Shown here: piece after piece, positions 1 to 6,886 of the stretch
Position numbering within the stretch: the stretch's first letter is position 1
How the letters are laid out: every line of letters begins with the position of its first letter
Assembly (NCBI GenBank): GCA_006227875.1
Contig: SBFI01000032.1
Location: 1-7,805 of the forward strand
Origin: Acidobacteriota bacterium
GTDB taxonomy: Bacteria > Acidobacteriota > Thermoanaerobaculia > Multivoradales > JAHEKO01
Direction: 5' to 3'
DNA: 7,805 bases
Translations under genes and position numbers: made by a program
Notes under the pieces: generated by a model
What the model saw: the letters and a program-made list of their open reading frames with translations, nothing else
The model's database searches: none
What the model was told of the DNA's origin: nothing

Positions 1-824
1 ATGCGCACCAGTTTCGCCTTGTCGGAAAAGGTCCCCATCAGCTTGCGGACCCGCTCGATATCGGACAGCTCGGGCTGGACCAGCACGCTGGAGGTGCCCT
101 CGACGAGCACCTCGGGCTCCCCTTCTGTGCCCAGGGCCTCCTGAGCCAGGGTGATGGCACTGGCCAACAGTTGGTCGACCTGTGCCCTTTCCTCGGCCAT
201 CATCTCCAGCAGCCGATCACGAATCTGACGCAGGCTGAGTCCGGCGAAATTCTCGGTCAGATAGTTGGAGATGGTAACCAGCTCCTCGCGTGGCAGAGGT
301 CTCAAGGTCTCGATGACCTTGTTGTCCACAAAGCCGCTGGCGGATACCAGGACACACAGGACGCGGGCACCCGAGAGCTGGACAAAGTCCACCGATCGCA
401 GGACCGTGTCACCAAGAGCCGGTGTAACCACGATGGCGATCTGGTGAGAAAGCTCGGTCAACAACGAGGTCACGGCACCCATCAACTGCTCGCCGTCCGA
501 GGGGGCCTCACGCAGATTCTCGTCGATATAGCGCCGCTCCCGATCCGGTACCCCCCGGGTGGGCATCAGCGCGTCGATATAGAGGTGGTAACCGGCGCGG
601 GTGGGAACTCGACCGGCGGAGGTGTGGGGCTGCATCAGATAGCCACAGGCCTCCAGATCGGCCATGATGTTGCGGATGCTGGCGGCCGAGAGCTCGTGGC
701 GGGGCCGCTTGGCCAGCGAGCGCGAGCTCACCGGCTCACCGGTAAAAATGTAGGTGCGCACCACGTCCTTGAGAATCTCGTAGTCGCGTGGCGACAGGCG
801 CTGGTTCTTTTCGTGTTCCGACAT
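1..824 (-). CDS. hrcA: Heat-inducible transcription repressor HrcA (partial, C-terminus beyond the window edge)
   Basis: HrcA represses heat-shock chaperone operons (groESL, and often its own hrcA-grpE-dnaK operon) by binding an inverted-repeat operator, and its folding depends on GroEL. The minus strand reads open from an ATG at 824 to the window edge, giving 274 codons. HrcA is usually about 340-350 residues, so roughly 70 are missing. Residues about 10-75 form the winged-helix DNA-binding domain, with the family signature SAASIRNIMADLE (46-58) followed by GYLMQPHTSAGRVPT (61-75). The middle GAF-like part is recognisable, including the stretch ending SGFVDNKVIETLRPLP. I chose the ATG at 824 because the residues just after it (RLSPRDYEILKDVV) align with the normal HrcA start. 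The ribosome site before it is weak, and an in-frame TTG lies seven codons upstream. The gene is divergent from the DUF2520 gene. No classical CIRCE operator is visible. The family call is very secure. Confidence 0.96.
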   Translation of the reverse strand, partial: MSEHEKNQRLSPRDYEILKDVVRTYIFTGEPVSSRSLAKRPRHELSAASIRNIMADLEACGYLMQPHTSAGRVPTRAGYHLYIDALMPTRGVPDRERRYIDENLREAPSDGEQLMGAVTSLLTELSHQIAIVVTPALGDTVLRSVDFVQLSGARVLCVLVSASGFVDNKVIETLRPLPREELVTISNYLTENFAGLSLRQIRDRLLEMMAEERAQVDQLLASAITLAQEALGTEGEPEVLVEGTSSVLVQPELSDIERVRKLMGTFSDKAKLVR

Positions 825-901
825 CCGACTGCTCGCAGCCTGCAAGCCGAGCGGGCGGCACCGTTGGGGGGATCTCCGTACATACTCCCTCCAAAGCCGC
901 C

Positions 902-930
902 TTGCCGCCTCGGCAGCGCAAAGCTATTGT
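902..930 (+). promoter_or_regulatory. Candidate sigma70-type promoter for the DUF2520 gene
   Basis: TTGCCG (902-907) and TATTGT (925-930) each match four of six consensus bases of the -35 and -10 boxes and are separated by the ideal 17 bp. Transcription would start about six or seven bases downstream, at the ATG at 937 itself, giving a leaderless mRNA. This fits the absence of any Shine-Dalgarno sequence before that ATG. It is a motif match only. Confidence 0.35.
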
Positions 931-946
931 AGCGCAATGGCTTTGC
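918..946. promoter_or_regulatory. 29-bp imperfect palindrome in the hrcA / DUF2520 divergent promoter region
   Basis: Arms GCAAAGCTATTG (918-929) and CAATGGCTTTGC (935-946) pair at 11 of 12 positions around a 5-nt centre, TAGCG. The only mismatch (925/939) is a T-G wobble. The overall size is close to a CIRCE element (9-bp arms, 9-bp spacer), but the sequence is not CIRCE. The palindrome covers a minus-strand TACAAT box (931 down to 926), a plus-strand TATTGT box (925-930) and the start codon of the plus-strand gene. It could be an operator for HrcA or another dimeric repressor, or an RNA hairpin at a start codon. The structure is seen directly; the regulatory role is inference. Confidence 0.5.
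926..931 (-). promoter_or_regulatory. Candidate -10 box for hrcA
   Basis: On the minus strand, positions 931 down to 926 read TACAAT, a five-of-six match to the -10 consensus. Transcription from here would give hrcA a leader of roughly 95 nt. No convincing -35 box is present at 16-18 bp spacing, so the box may need an activator or may be chance. It sits at the centre of the palindrome at 918-946. Confidence 0.3.
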
Positions 947-1842
947 CATCACCTCCCCTTGGCGGGCTGACCTTTTCGCTGGTCGGACCGGGCCGTGTGG
1001 GCTCGAGTCTCGCCTGCTGGCTGGTCGAGTCGGGGGCATCTCTAGTCGAGGTCGCCGGGCGTTCCGAGCCGACGGCGAGAGCGCTGGCGACCCGGCTGGG
1101 CGGTCAAACCGCGGCTCTCGCGAGCCTCGGGAGCGAGAACGAGGACCTTCTCCTGATCGCGGTCTCCGACTCGGCTCTGGCCGGTGTCGCCGCTACCCTT
1201 GCCCGGCATCCCCAGGCCAAGGTCGCTCTCCACACATCCGGACACCAGTCGGCCGCGGTCCTCCATCCTCTCGGGCCGCAGGGCACGGCAACCGGCAGCC
1301 TCCATCCACTCATGGCCTACCCCGACATCTTGCCCGCGGCGAGTGCGGCCGCCGGCTCGGTATTTGCCGTCGACGGCGAGCCGGAGGCTCAGCAGATGGC
1401 CCGACGTCTGGTCACTGCCTGGTCCGGCGAGGCGGTGGAGATTCCGGCCGAGAGCCGTCCGCTCTACCATCTGGCCGCCTCGCTGGCGGCGGGCGGGGTG
1501 GTGACGCTGTTGGCCACCGCCTGCAATATCGCCTCGAGCGCCGGGCTCCCAGCGGCCGTGGGCCGGGGCTATCTCGAGCTGGCCCTGGGTGCGCTCGATC
1601 AGACCCGGGGGTTGGCGGACCCGGCGGCCGCCATCACCGGCCCGGTGGCCCGAGGCGACCTCGAGACCCTGGAGATCCAGCTTCGACGACTGCGGGAAGC
1701 CGATCCCGAAAGGGCGGCCCTGGTAGCCACTATCGCCCGCGAGACCCTGCGCCACCGGCAACAACGAGGAGAGCTCGACTCGACCCACGAGGCCCTCGAG
1801 AACTTTCTAGATGCATTCCCGAGGGCCGACAAAGGCCCCTAG
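937..1842 (+). CDS. Rossmann-like and DUF2520 domain-containing protein
   Basis: The predicted 301-residue protein is a dehydrogenase-like member of the DUF2520 family, related in fold to ketopantoate reductase and F420-dependent NADP reductases. Its substrate is not established. An N-terminal beta strand runs into the dinucleotide-binding loop GPGRVGSS (G17, G19, G22). The family motif GSLHPLMAYP lies near residues 120-129, and the C-terminal helical domain carries TGPVARGD (234-241), the most characteristic DUF2520 signature. The length is normal for the family. The ATG at 937 is the only reasonable start: it precedes the Rossmann strand by about ten residues, no ribosome site is visible, and a promoter match suggests leaderless translation. 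The gene is divergent from hrcA and 106 bp upstream of the GTPase gene. Family members often sit near pantothenate genes, but none is seen here. The family call is strong; the function is unknown. Confidence 0.88.
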   Translation: MALPSPPLGGLTFSLVGPGRVGSSLACWLVESGASLVEVAGRSEPTARALATRLGGQTAALASLGSENEDLLLIAVSDSALAGVAATLARHPQAKVALHTSGHQSAAVLHPLGPQGTATGSLHPLMAYPDILPAASAAAGSVFAVDGEPEAQQMARRLVTAWSGEAVEIPAESRPLYHLAASLAAGGVVTLLATACNIASSAGLPAAVGRGYLELALGALDQTRGLADPAAAITGPVARGDLETLEIQLRRLREADPERAALVATIARETLRHRQQRGELDSTHEALENFLDAFPRADKGP

Positions 1843-1903
1843 CAACCGCCGGAGGCCGTCGCCCCGGAGCGCGAAGTATCTAACACTTCCCTCTCGATCC
1901 GAG

Positions 1904-1912
1904 TGATAACAT
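1904..1912 (+). promoter_or_regulatory. Candidate extended -10 promoter for the MglA-like gene
   Basis: TGATAACAT (TG at 1904-1905, TAACAT at 1907-1912) has the extended -10 form TGnTANNNT. A leader of about 30 nt would follow before the ATG at 1949. No good -35 box is present at 16-18 bp, as expected for some extended -10 promoters. A 6-bp inverted repeat, CTCGAT (1893-1898) and ATCGAG (1911-1916), flanks and partly overlaps the box. This is weak evidence from a motif only. Confidence 0.33.
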
Positions 1913-1948
1913 CGAGTCTCCCGCGGCCGAATCTGCCGGAGTATTTCA

Positions 1949-2923
1949 ATGGTTTCGTTCAACTTCAGCATGAAACAGATGACCGTAAAGGTCGTCTACT
2001 ACGGCCCCGGGCTTTGCGGCAAAACCACCAATCTGCAGTACATCTACGATCACACCACGGGGGCCTCGCGTGGTGAGATGGTCTCTCTCGAGACCGAGGC
2101 CGACCGCACCCTCTTCTTCGATCTACTGCCTCTCGAAGTGGGAACGATTGCCGGCCTCAGGACCCGAGTCCAGCTCTACACCGTGCCGGGTCAGGTCTTC
2201 TACAACACCACCAGGAAGCTGGTACTCAAAGGGGTCGACGGCGTGGTCTTTGTCGCCGACTCCCAACGGACCATGACCTCGGCAAACCGCGAGTCGCAGC
2301 TCAACCTCGGGTCCAATCTTGCCGATCTGGACATCCCGATGGAGACCTTGCCGCTGGTCTATCAGTACAACAAGAGAGACCTCGACGAGGTCTCGTCGGT
2401 CGAGGAGCTCGATGAGGTCCTGGGTGTCAACGGCCATCCACGGATAGAAGCATCGGCTCTCACCGGCCTCGGTGTCTTCGAGACCCTGCGAGCCATCTCC
2501 AAACGGACGCTCGTATCGCTGAAGAGTCAGCTCGAGAACGGTGACAAACTTCCGTCCGAGCTGGAAGACGCCCCGGCGACAAGGCCCAGATCGGTCACCG
2601 TTCCTCGAGCCATCAGGTCGGCGCCGCGCACGGTGGCTGCGACAAGCCAGACTCGACCTTCTTCACCGACCCCACCCCCTGCCCCGCAAGCCCGGCCTGC
2701 GCCGTCCGCTCCCGCCAAAGGGACACCCCGGCAGGGTGTGCTGCTGAAGCTCGACCGGCCGACCTTCGAGCGCGCCAGCAGGGTCTCCTTGAAGCTGAAA
2801 GTCGAGGACGAAGAGCACCACACTGTTCGTGAGTTCAAGGAAGTCGACATGGACCTGGACCGGTCCGACGATTCCCAGGGGATGAGGTTTGTAGTGGAGA
2901 TCCGGCCCAACCCCGATAGCTGA
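1949..2923 (+). CDS. MglA-family small Ras-like GTPase with a proline-rich linker and C-terminal extension
   Basis: MglA GTPases set cell polarity and motility direction in Myxococcus and Thermus, cycling between GTP and GDP with the help of an MglB partner. Residues 1 to about 197 match MglA closely. The P-loop GPGLCGKT is at 19-26 and the switch motif EADRTLFF at 50-57. TVPGQ at 78-82 stands in for the usual DxxG, with guanine-specificity NKRD at 141-144 and a G5-like SALTG at 169-173. Arg53 and Gln82, the catalytic pair described in MglA, are both present, so the enzyme is probably active. Typical MglA is about 195 residues and this protein has 324. A Pro/Ala/Thr/Arg-rich linker (about 199-262) leads to a conserved-looking, charged 62-residue C-terminal segment rich in predicted beta strands. 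GGAG at 1938-1941, 7 nt before the ATG, supports the start. No mglB is visible in the window. The GTPase assignment is secure; the cellular role is inferred. Confidence 0.92.
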   Translation: MVSFNFSMKQMTVKVVYYGPGLCGKTTNLQYIYDHTTGASRGEMVSLETEADRTLFFDLLPLEVGTIAGLRTRVQLYTVPGQVFYNTTRKLVLKGVDGVVFVADSQRTMTSANRESQLNLGSNLADLDIPMETLPLVYQYNKRDLDEVSSVEELDEVLGVNGHPRIEASALTGLGVFETLRAISKRTLVSLKSQLENGDKLPSELEDAPATRPRSVTVPRAIRSAPRTVAATSQTRPSSPTPPPAPQARPAPSAPAKGTPRQGVLLKLDRPTFERASRVSLKLKVEDEEHHTVREFKEVDMDLDRSDDSQGMRFVVEIRPNPDS

Positions 2924-2956
2924 GCGAAAGAACCAGGATTCTCTGCAGCGTTCGAG

Positions 2957-2962
2957 TAGAAT
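2957..2962 (+). promoter_or_regulatory. Candidate -10 box just upstream of nrdR
   Basis: TAGAAT matches the -10 consensus at five of six bases and ends 11 nt before the nrdR ATG. A start from it would leave a leader of only a few bases, which agrees with the lack of a ribosome site before nrdR. No -35 match exists at normal spacing and no NrdR-box pair is seen, so nrdR may simply be read through from the GTPase gene. Confidence 0.25.
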
Positions 2963-2973
2963 TCCCAGCTGCC

Positions 2974-3432
2974 ATGAAGTGCCCCTTCTGCGGCGAGACG
3001 AACGATCGGGTCGTCGACTCGCGTGAGACCCAGAACGGACTGACCGTTCGACGCCGACGAGAGTGTGTGGTCTGTGGCCGCAGGTTCACCTCCTACGAAC
3101 GGATCGAGGACATCCCCTACATGGTCATCAAACGGGATGGCAGCCGGGTCGAGTTCGATCGCAAGAAGCTCCTGGTCGGTCTACACAAGGCCTGTGAGAA
3201 GCGCCCGGTGCCGGCCAAGAGTCTCGACGAGATCGTGGACGCGGTCGAGGCACAGCTCCACGAGCGGGAGGACCGGGAGATGACGACGACCGAGATCGGC
3301 TCCTTTGTCATGACCCGTCTTCGTCAGCTCGATCAAGTCGCCTACGTCCGCTTTGCTTCGGTCTATCGCAAGTTCGAGGACATCGACGAGTTCATGAGCG
3401 AGCTCAAGAACCTCTTGCGGCACCGTGGCTGA
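2974..3432 (+). CDS. nrdR: Transcriptional repressor NrdR (ribonucleotide reductase regulator)
   Basis: NrdR is a zinc-ribbon/ATP-cone repressor that senses (d)ATP and shuts off ribonucleotide reductase genes. The 152-residue length is typical. The zinc ribbon uses Cys3-Cys6 (CPFCG) and Cys31-Cys34 (CVVCGRRFTSYER). Between them lies the conserved DSRETQNGLTVRRRREC segment, which makes contacts with DNA. The ATP-cone domain follows from about residue 49 (VIKRDGSRVEFDRKKL) to about 140, ending VYRKFEDIDEF, also characteristic. The ATG at 2974 directly precedes the first CxxC and no earlier start is plausible, although no Shine-Dalgarno sequence is seen. It lies 50 bp after the GTPase gene and 12 bp before lon, so it is probably co-transcribed with lon. 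No ribonucleotide reductase gene is in the window, so its targets lie elsewhere. Confidence 0.97.
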   Translation: MKCPFCGETNDRVVDSRETQNGLTVRRRRECVVCGRRFTSYERIEDIPYMVIKRDGSRVEFDRKKLLVGLHKACEKRPVPAKSLDEIVDAVEAQLHEREDREMTTTEIGSFVMTRLRQLDQVAYVRFASVYRKFEDIDEFMSELKNLLRHRG

Positions 3433-3444
3433 GGAAGAACAGAT

Positions 3445-5868
3445 ATGAACAAGCCGCAAGAGCAGATCCCCGAAGAGGAGATGAAGCTCCCGGACATCCT
3501 TCCGGTGCTGCCGTTGAAGGATGTCGTGCTCTTCCCCTACATCATCCTGCCGCTGTCGGTGGGAAGGGACAAGAGTATCCAGGCGGTCGATCAGGCGTTG
3601 GCGGAGAACCGCATCATCATGCTGGCCGCCCAAAAGGACCCGACCGTGGAGGAGCCGGGTCAGGACGATATCTACCACTGGGGAACCGCAGCCCTGATCA
3701 TGCGGATGCTGAAGCTCCCCGACGGCAGGATCCGCATTCTTGTCCAGGGTCTGAGCCGTGCGCGGATCGAGCACTTCAGCCAGACCGAGCCGTTTCTCAA
3801 GGCCAAGGTGGAGCAGATCGACGAGTATCCGGTCGATGAGCCCTCGCTCGAGCTCGAGGCTTTGACCCGCGCCGTCAAAGAGGGGCTCGACACGGTCGTC
3901 AACCTGGGCAAGAACATCTCCTCCGAGGTCATGATCCTGGCGGCCAACTTGGACGAGCCGGGCAGGCTCGCCGACCTGGCCGCCGGCAACCTCGAGCTCA
4001 AGACGGAGGACGCGCAAAAGATTCTCGAGGCCTCCTCCCCTTTCCGGCGTCTCAAGACCATCAACGATCTCCTCATGCGCGAGATCCAGCTCCTCAAGAT
4101 GCAGCAGGAGATCTCGCTCCAGGCCCGCGGCGAGATGGACAAGGGGCAGCGCGAATACTTCCTGCGTCAGCAGCTCAAGGCCATCCAGCAGGAGCTGGGC
4201 GAAGGTCAGGAGCTCGACGAGGAGGTCGCCGTCTTCCGCCGCCTGGCGCGGGAAAAGGGCATGCCCGAGGAGGCCTACGAGGAGGTCGAAAAGCAGCTTA
4301 AAAGGCTCGAGCGCAGCCATCCCGAGAGCGCCGAGACCGCCATCATCCGCACCTATCTGGAGTGGATGACCGGGCTGCCCTGGGTCACCTTCAGCGAGGA
4401 TCGGCTGGACCTCGACAATGCCCGCAAGATCCTGGACGAGGACCACTACGATCTGGAAAAGGTCAAGGAGCGCATCCTCGAGTATCTTGCGGTGCGCAAG
4501 CTGAAGAATGACACCAAGAGCCCGATCCTCTGCTTTGTCGGGCCGCCCGGTGTCGGCAAGACCTCACTCGGGCGCTCGATCGCCCGGGCGTTGGGCCGCG
4601 AGTTCGTGCGCATCTCGCTGGGGGGTGTCCGCGACGAGGCGGAGATCCGGGGTCACCGGCGCACCTATGTGGGGGCCCTGCCCGGACGCATCGTCCAGGG
4701 CATCAACCAGGCCAAGACCAGCAACCCGGTCTTTATGCTGGACGAGATCGACAAGGTGGGGTCGGACTTTCGCGGCGACCCCTCCTCCGCCCTGCTCGAG
4801 GTCCTGGATCCCGAGCAGAACCACAGCTTTCGTGACCACTACCTGGGGGTGGCCTACGATCTGTCACAGGTCATGTTCATCACCACCGCCAACCTGCTGG
4901 AGCCGATTCAGCCCGCCTTTCTCGACCGCATGGAGGTCATCCGGCTGAGCGGCTATACCGGTGACGAGAAGCTGCACATCGCCCGCCGGCATCTGATCCC
5001 CAAGCAGATCGAGCTCCACGGTCTGACACGCAAGCTGATCTCGTTTTCGGCACCCGGCATCCGCAAGATCACCGCCAACTACACCCAGGAGGCCGGTGTT
5101 CGCAACCTCGAGCGCGAGCTGGCGGCCATCTGTCGCAAGGTGGCGGTGGGCGTGGCGAGCGGAAAGAAAAAGAAGAAGACGGTGGTCACACCCGAGAACG
5201 TCGAGAAGTTCCTGGGACCGGCGAAGCACTTCAGCCAAGAGCTGCTCCACAGCAACCGCATCGGTGTGGCAACCGGTCTCGCCTGGACGGCCGCCGGCGG
5301 TGATCTGCTGTTTATCGAAGTCGTCACCCTCCCCGGCAAGGGAGAGCTGCGGCTGACCGGTCAGTTGGGTGAGGTGATGAAGGAGTCGGCCCAGGCCGCC
5401 CTCAGTTACTCCCGATCCTGCTGTGCCGACGACGGTTTGCCGGACGACTATTTCACCCGCCACGATATTCACGTCCACGTACCCGCGGGCTCGGTCCCCA
5501 AAGACGGGCCGTCGGCAGGTATCACCATCGCCTCGGCCATCGTCTCGGTGCTCAAGTCGAAACCGGTGAGCCGCAGAATCGCAATGACCGGTGAAATTAC
5601 GCTGCGTGGCGATGTGCTGCCGATCGGGGGCTTGAAGGAGAAGGTTCTGGCCGCCCGCGGCGCCGGGGTCAAGGCGATCGTCCTCCCCAAGCTCAACGAG
5701 CGGGACCTGGGGGAGATCCCGGACCATCTGAAGAAGGGCCTCACCTTTCACTTTGTCGAGCACATGGACGAGGTGCTCGACATCGCCCTGATCACCTCTT
5801 CTCGAAAGAAGAAGACGGCCAGGAAGAGCACCTCATCGTCCAAGCAGAAACGTACAGCCCGGCGATGA
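3445..5868 (+). CDS. lon: ATP-dependent endopeptidase La (Lon protease), LonA type
   Basis: Lon is a cytoplasmic hexameric AAA+ serine protease that unfolds and degrades damaged and short-lived regulatory proteins. At 807 residues it has full LonA length. The N-terminal substrate-binding LON domain starts at LPVLPLKDVVLFPY (about 17-30) and runs to about 205, followed by a helical coiled-coil region. In the AAA+ module, Walker A GPPGVGKT is at 366-373 and Walker B LDEID at 432-436, followed by the sensor region TTANLL. The protease domain carries the catalytic dyad: Ser690 in DGPSAG and Lys731 in GGLKEK. All active-site residues are present. GAGGAAG at 3431-3437, overlapping the nrdR stop codon, lies 7 nt before the ATG and supports this start. 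Oddities are a run of five lysines at 574-578 and a basic Ser/Thr/Lys/Arg tail (785-807) beyond the usual end of the protease domain. The stop codon overlaps the thiL start. No heat-shock promoter was recognised. Confidence 0.98.
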   Translation: MNKPQEQIPEEEMKLPDILPVLPLKDVVLFPYIILPLSVGRDKSIQAVDQALAENRIIMLAAQKDPTVEEPGQDDIYHWGTAALIMRMLKLPDGRIRILVQGLSRARIEHFSQTEPFLKAKVEQIDEYPVDEPSLELEALTRAVKEGLDTVVNLGKNISSEVMILAANLDEPGRLADLAAGNLELKTEDAQKILEASSPFRRLKTINDLLMREIQLLKMQQEISLQARGEMDKGQREYFLRQQLKAIQQELGEGQELDEEVAVFRRLAREKGMPEEAYEEVEKQLKRLERSHPESAETAIIRTYLEWMTGLPWVTFSEDRLDLDNARKILDEDHYDLEKVKERILEYLAVRKLKNDTKSPILCFVGPPGVGKTSLGRSIARALGREFVRISLGGVRDEAEIRGHRRTYVGALPGRIVQGINQAKTSNPVFMLDEIDKVGSDFRGDPSSALLEVLDPEQNHSFRDHYLGVAYDLSQVMFITTANLLEPIQPAFLDRMEVIRLSGYTGDEKLHIARRHLIPKQIELHGLTRKLISFSAPGIRKITANYTQEAGVRNLERELAAICRKVAVGVASGKKKKKTVVTPENVEKFLGPAKHFSQELLHSNRIGVATGLAWTAAGGDLLFIEVVTLPGKGELRLTGQLGEVMKESAQAALSYSRSCCADDGLPDDYFTRHDIHVHVPAGSVPKDGPSAGITIASAIVSVLKSKPVSRRIAMTGEITLRGDVLPIGGLKEKVLAARGAGVKAIVLPKLNERDLGEIPDHLKKGLTFHFVEHMDEVLDIALITSSRKKKTARKSTSSSKQKRTARR

Positions 5869-6875
5869 AGCTCGGCAGCGAAGACGCCCTCGTCGAGTGG
5901 CTGCGTCAACGGTCCGGCCGGGCCGGCCACACGCTGCTGGGTGACGACGGAGCGGTGATCTCGGCCCAGGGCGAGTGGGCGGTGACCCTGGATCACCAGA
6001 TCGCCGGTGTCCACTTCCCCGAGGGTCTCGACCCGGCGCTCGTCGCGCGTCGTCTGCTGGCGGTCAACGCCTCCGACCTGGCCGCCATGGGGGCTCAACC
6101 CCGCTTTGCCTTCCTGGCCCTCGCGGTACCACCCGACTTCGATGCCCGTCGTCTTCTTGCCTCGCTCTCCCGCGAGTGCACCCGGCTGGGTGTCGAGCTC
6201 GCCGGTGGAGACGTGGCGAAGAGTCCGACCGCCACCACCTCGCTGACCCTGCTGGGGAGCAAGAGCCCAAAAGGCCGTTGGCTCAGCCGCTCGAACGGGC
6301 GGGCGGGAGATCTTCTCTGGGTCGGCGGTTCTCTGGGTGAATCGGCGGCGGGGCGTCTTCTGCTTGCCCGGGGGGCCCGGATGAGCGGCCGCCGGGTGGA
6401 GCTGCCCAAGAGGATAGGTACCGACCGCGGCATCGCCGCAGCCGCCCGCCGGGCCGTCCGCCGTCATCTGCTCCCCAAACCCCAGCTCGAGCTCGGCCGG
6501 TGGCTGGCGGGCCGCAGCCGGGTAGCCGCTATCGATCTGTCCGATGGTCTGGCCCTCGATCTCCACCGCCTCTGTCGGGAGAGCGGCGTCGGGGCGACTC
6601 TCGAAAGCGATGCCCTTCCCCGGCCGGCCCGATTTGCCGACCTTTGCCGCGAGCTCGACCAGGACCCCCTCGAGCTCACCCTCACCGGTGGCGAGGACTA
6701 TGTCCTGCTCTTTACCCTCTCTCCGAGCCAAAAGCCACCTGGGGATTTCGGCTGTACCCGAGTCGGCCGGTTGACCGATGGTCGGAAGGTGCAGCTGACC
6801 ACCGCCGACGGCACTCAGGCCCTGGCAGCCGGGGGATGGGACCACTTTGAAACCGACCCCTGGAGCCCGTCGTAG
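5865..6875 (+). CDS. thiL: Thiamine-monophosphate kinase ThiL
   Basis: ThiL phosphorylates thiamine monophosphate with ATP to make thiamine diphosphate, the last step of cofactor synthesis in the cytoplasm. The 336 residues match the family length. The expected acidic metal- and nucleotide-binding motifs appear in order: LGDDGAV (25-31), TLDHQIAGVHF (41-51), NASDLAAMGA (68-77), AGGDV (113-117), IDLSDGLALDL (223-233) and TGGEDYVLLFT (274-284). This is the AIR synthase/PurM-like fold. One small departure is TLDHQ where many homologues have TTDML; the metal-binding Asp43 is kept. Translation starts inside the lon stop codon (ATGA), so it is probably coupled to lon translation. A GC-rich hairpin follows the stop codon by 11 nt. 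No other thiamine genes are in the window. The assignment is secure. Confidence 0.96.
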   Translation: MKLGSEDALVEWLRQRSGRAGHTLLGDDGAVISAQGEWAVTLDHQIAGVHFPEGLDPALVARRLLAVNASDLAAMGAQPRFAFLALAVPPDFDARRLLASLSRECTRLGVELAGGDVAKSPTATTSLTLLGSKSPKGRWLSRSNGRAGDLLWVGGSLGESAAGRLLLARGARMSGRRVELPKRIGTDRGIAAAARRAVRRHLLPKPQLELGRWLAGRSRVAAIDLSDGLALDLHRLCRESGVGATLESDALPRPARFADLCRELDQDPLELTLTGGEDYVLLFTLSPSQKPPGDFGCTRVGRLTDGRKVQLTTADGTQALAAGGWDHFETDPWSPS

Positions 6876-6886
6876 AAGTCCCAAGT

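Noticed and set aside
728..883. hrcA starting at 883 with a frameshift
   Set aside because: The reading frame from 824 encodes the complete expected HrcA N-terminus, so no upstream extension or frameshift is needed. The 883 ATG is treated only as a possible leader ORF.
171..932. 253-codon plus-strand frame opposite hrcA
   Set aside because: The minus strand here encodes an unmistakable HrcA. The plus-strand product is Gly/Arg/His-rich and has no family likeness.
825..936. Classical CIRCE operator (TTAGCACTC, 9 bp, GAGTGCTAA)
   Set aside because: I looked on both strands of the hrcA upstream region and found no acceptable match to either half-site; the palindrome at 918-946 has unrelated arms.
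1843..1948. Terminator after the DUF2520 gene
   Set aside because: Only short GGCC-type inverted repeats are present just after the stop codon, without a stable stem or T-run. Apart from the weak extended -10 match, I see nothing else in this gap.
3181..4446. 421-codon open frame on the minus strand across nrdR and lon
   Set aside because: It lies entirely antisense to two clear genes. Long antisense frames are expected in GC-rich DNA with this codon bias, and the Leu/Asp/Val/Gly-rich translation resembles no family.
5161..5179. A-rich run in lon (five lysine codons) as a programmed frameshift site
   Set aside because: The frame continues normally through the rest of a complete Lon protease domain, no downstream stimulatory structure was evident, and the lysines are mostly AAG rather than a slippery AAA run.
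5748..6884. 378-codon open frame on the minus strand across the lon end and thiL
   Set aside because: It is antisense to the well-supported thiL and the 3' end of lon. The translation is compositionally skewed with no recognisable domain, so it is a shadow frame.
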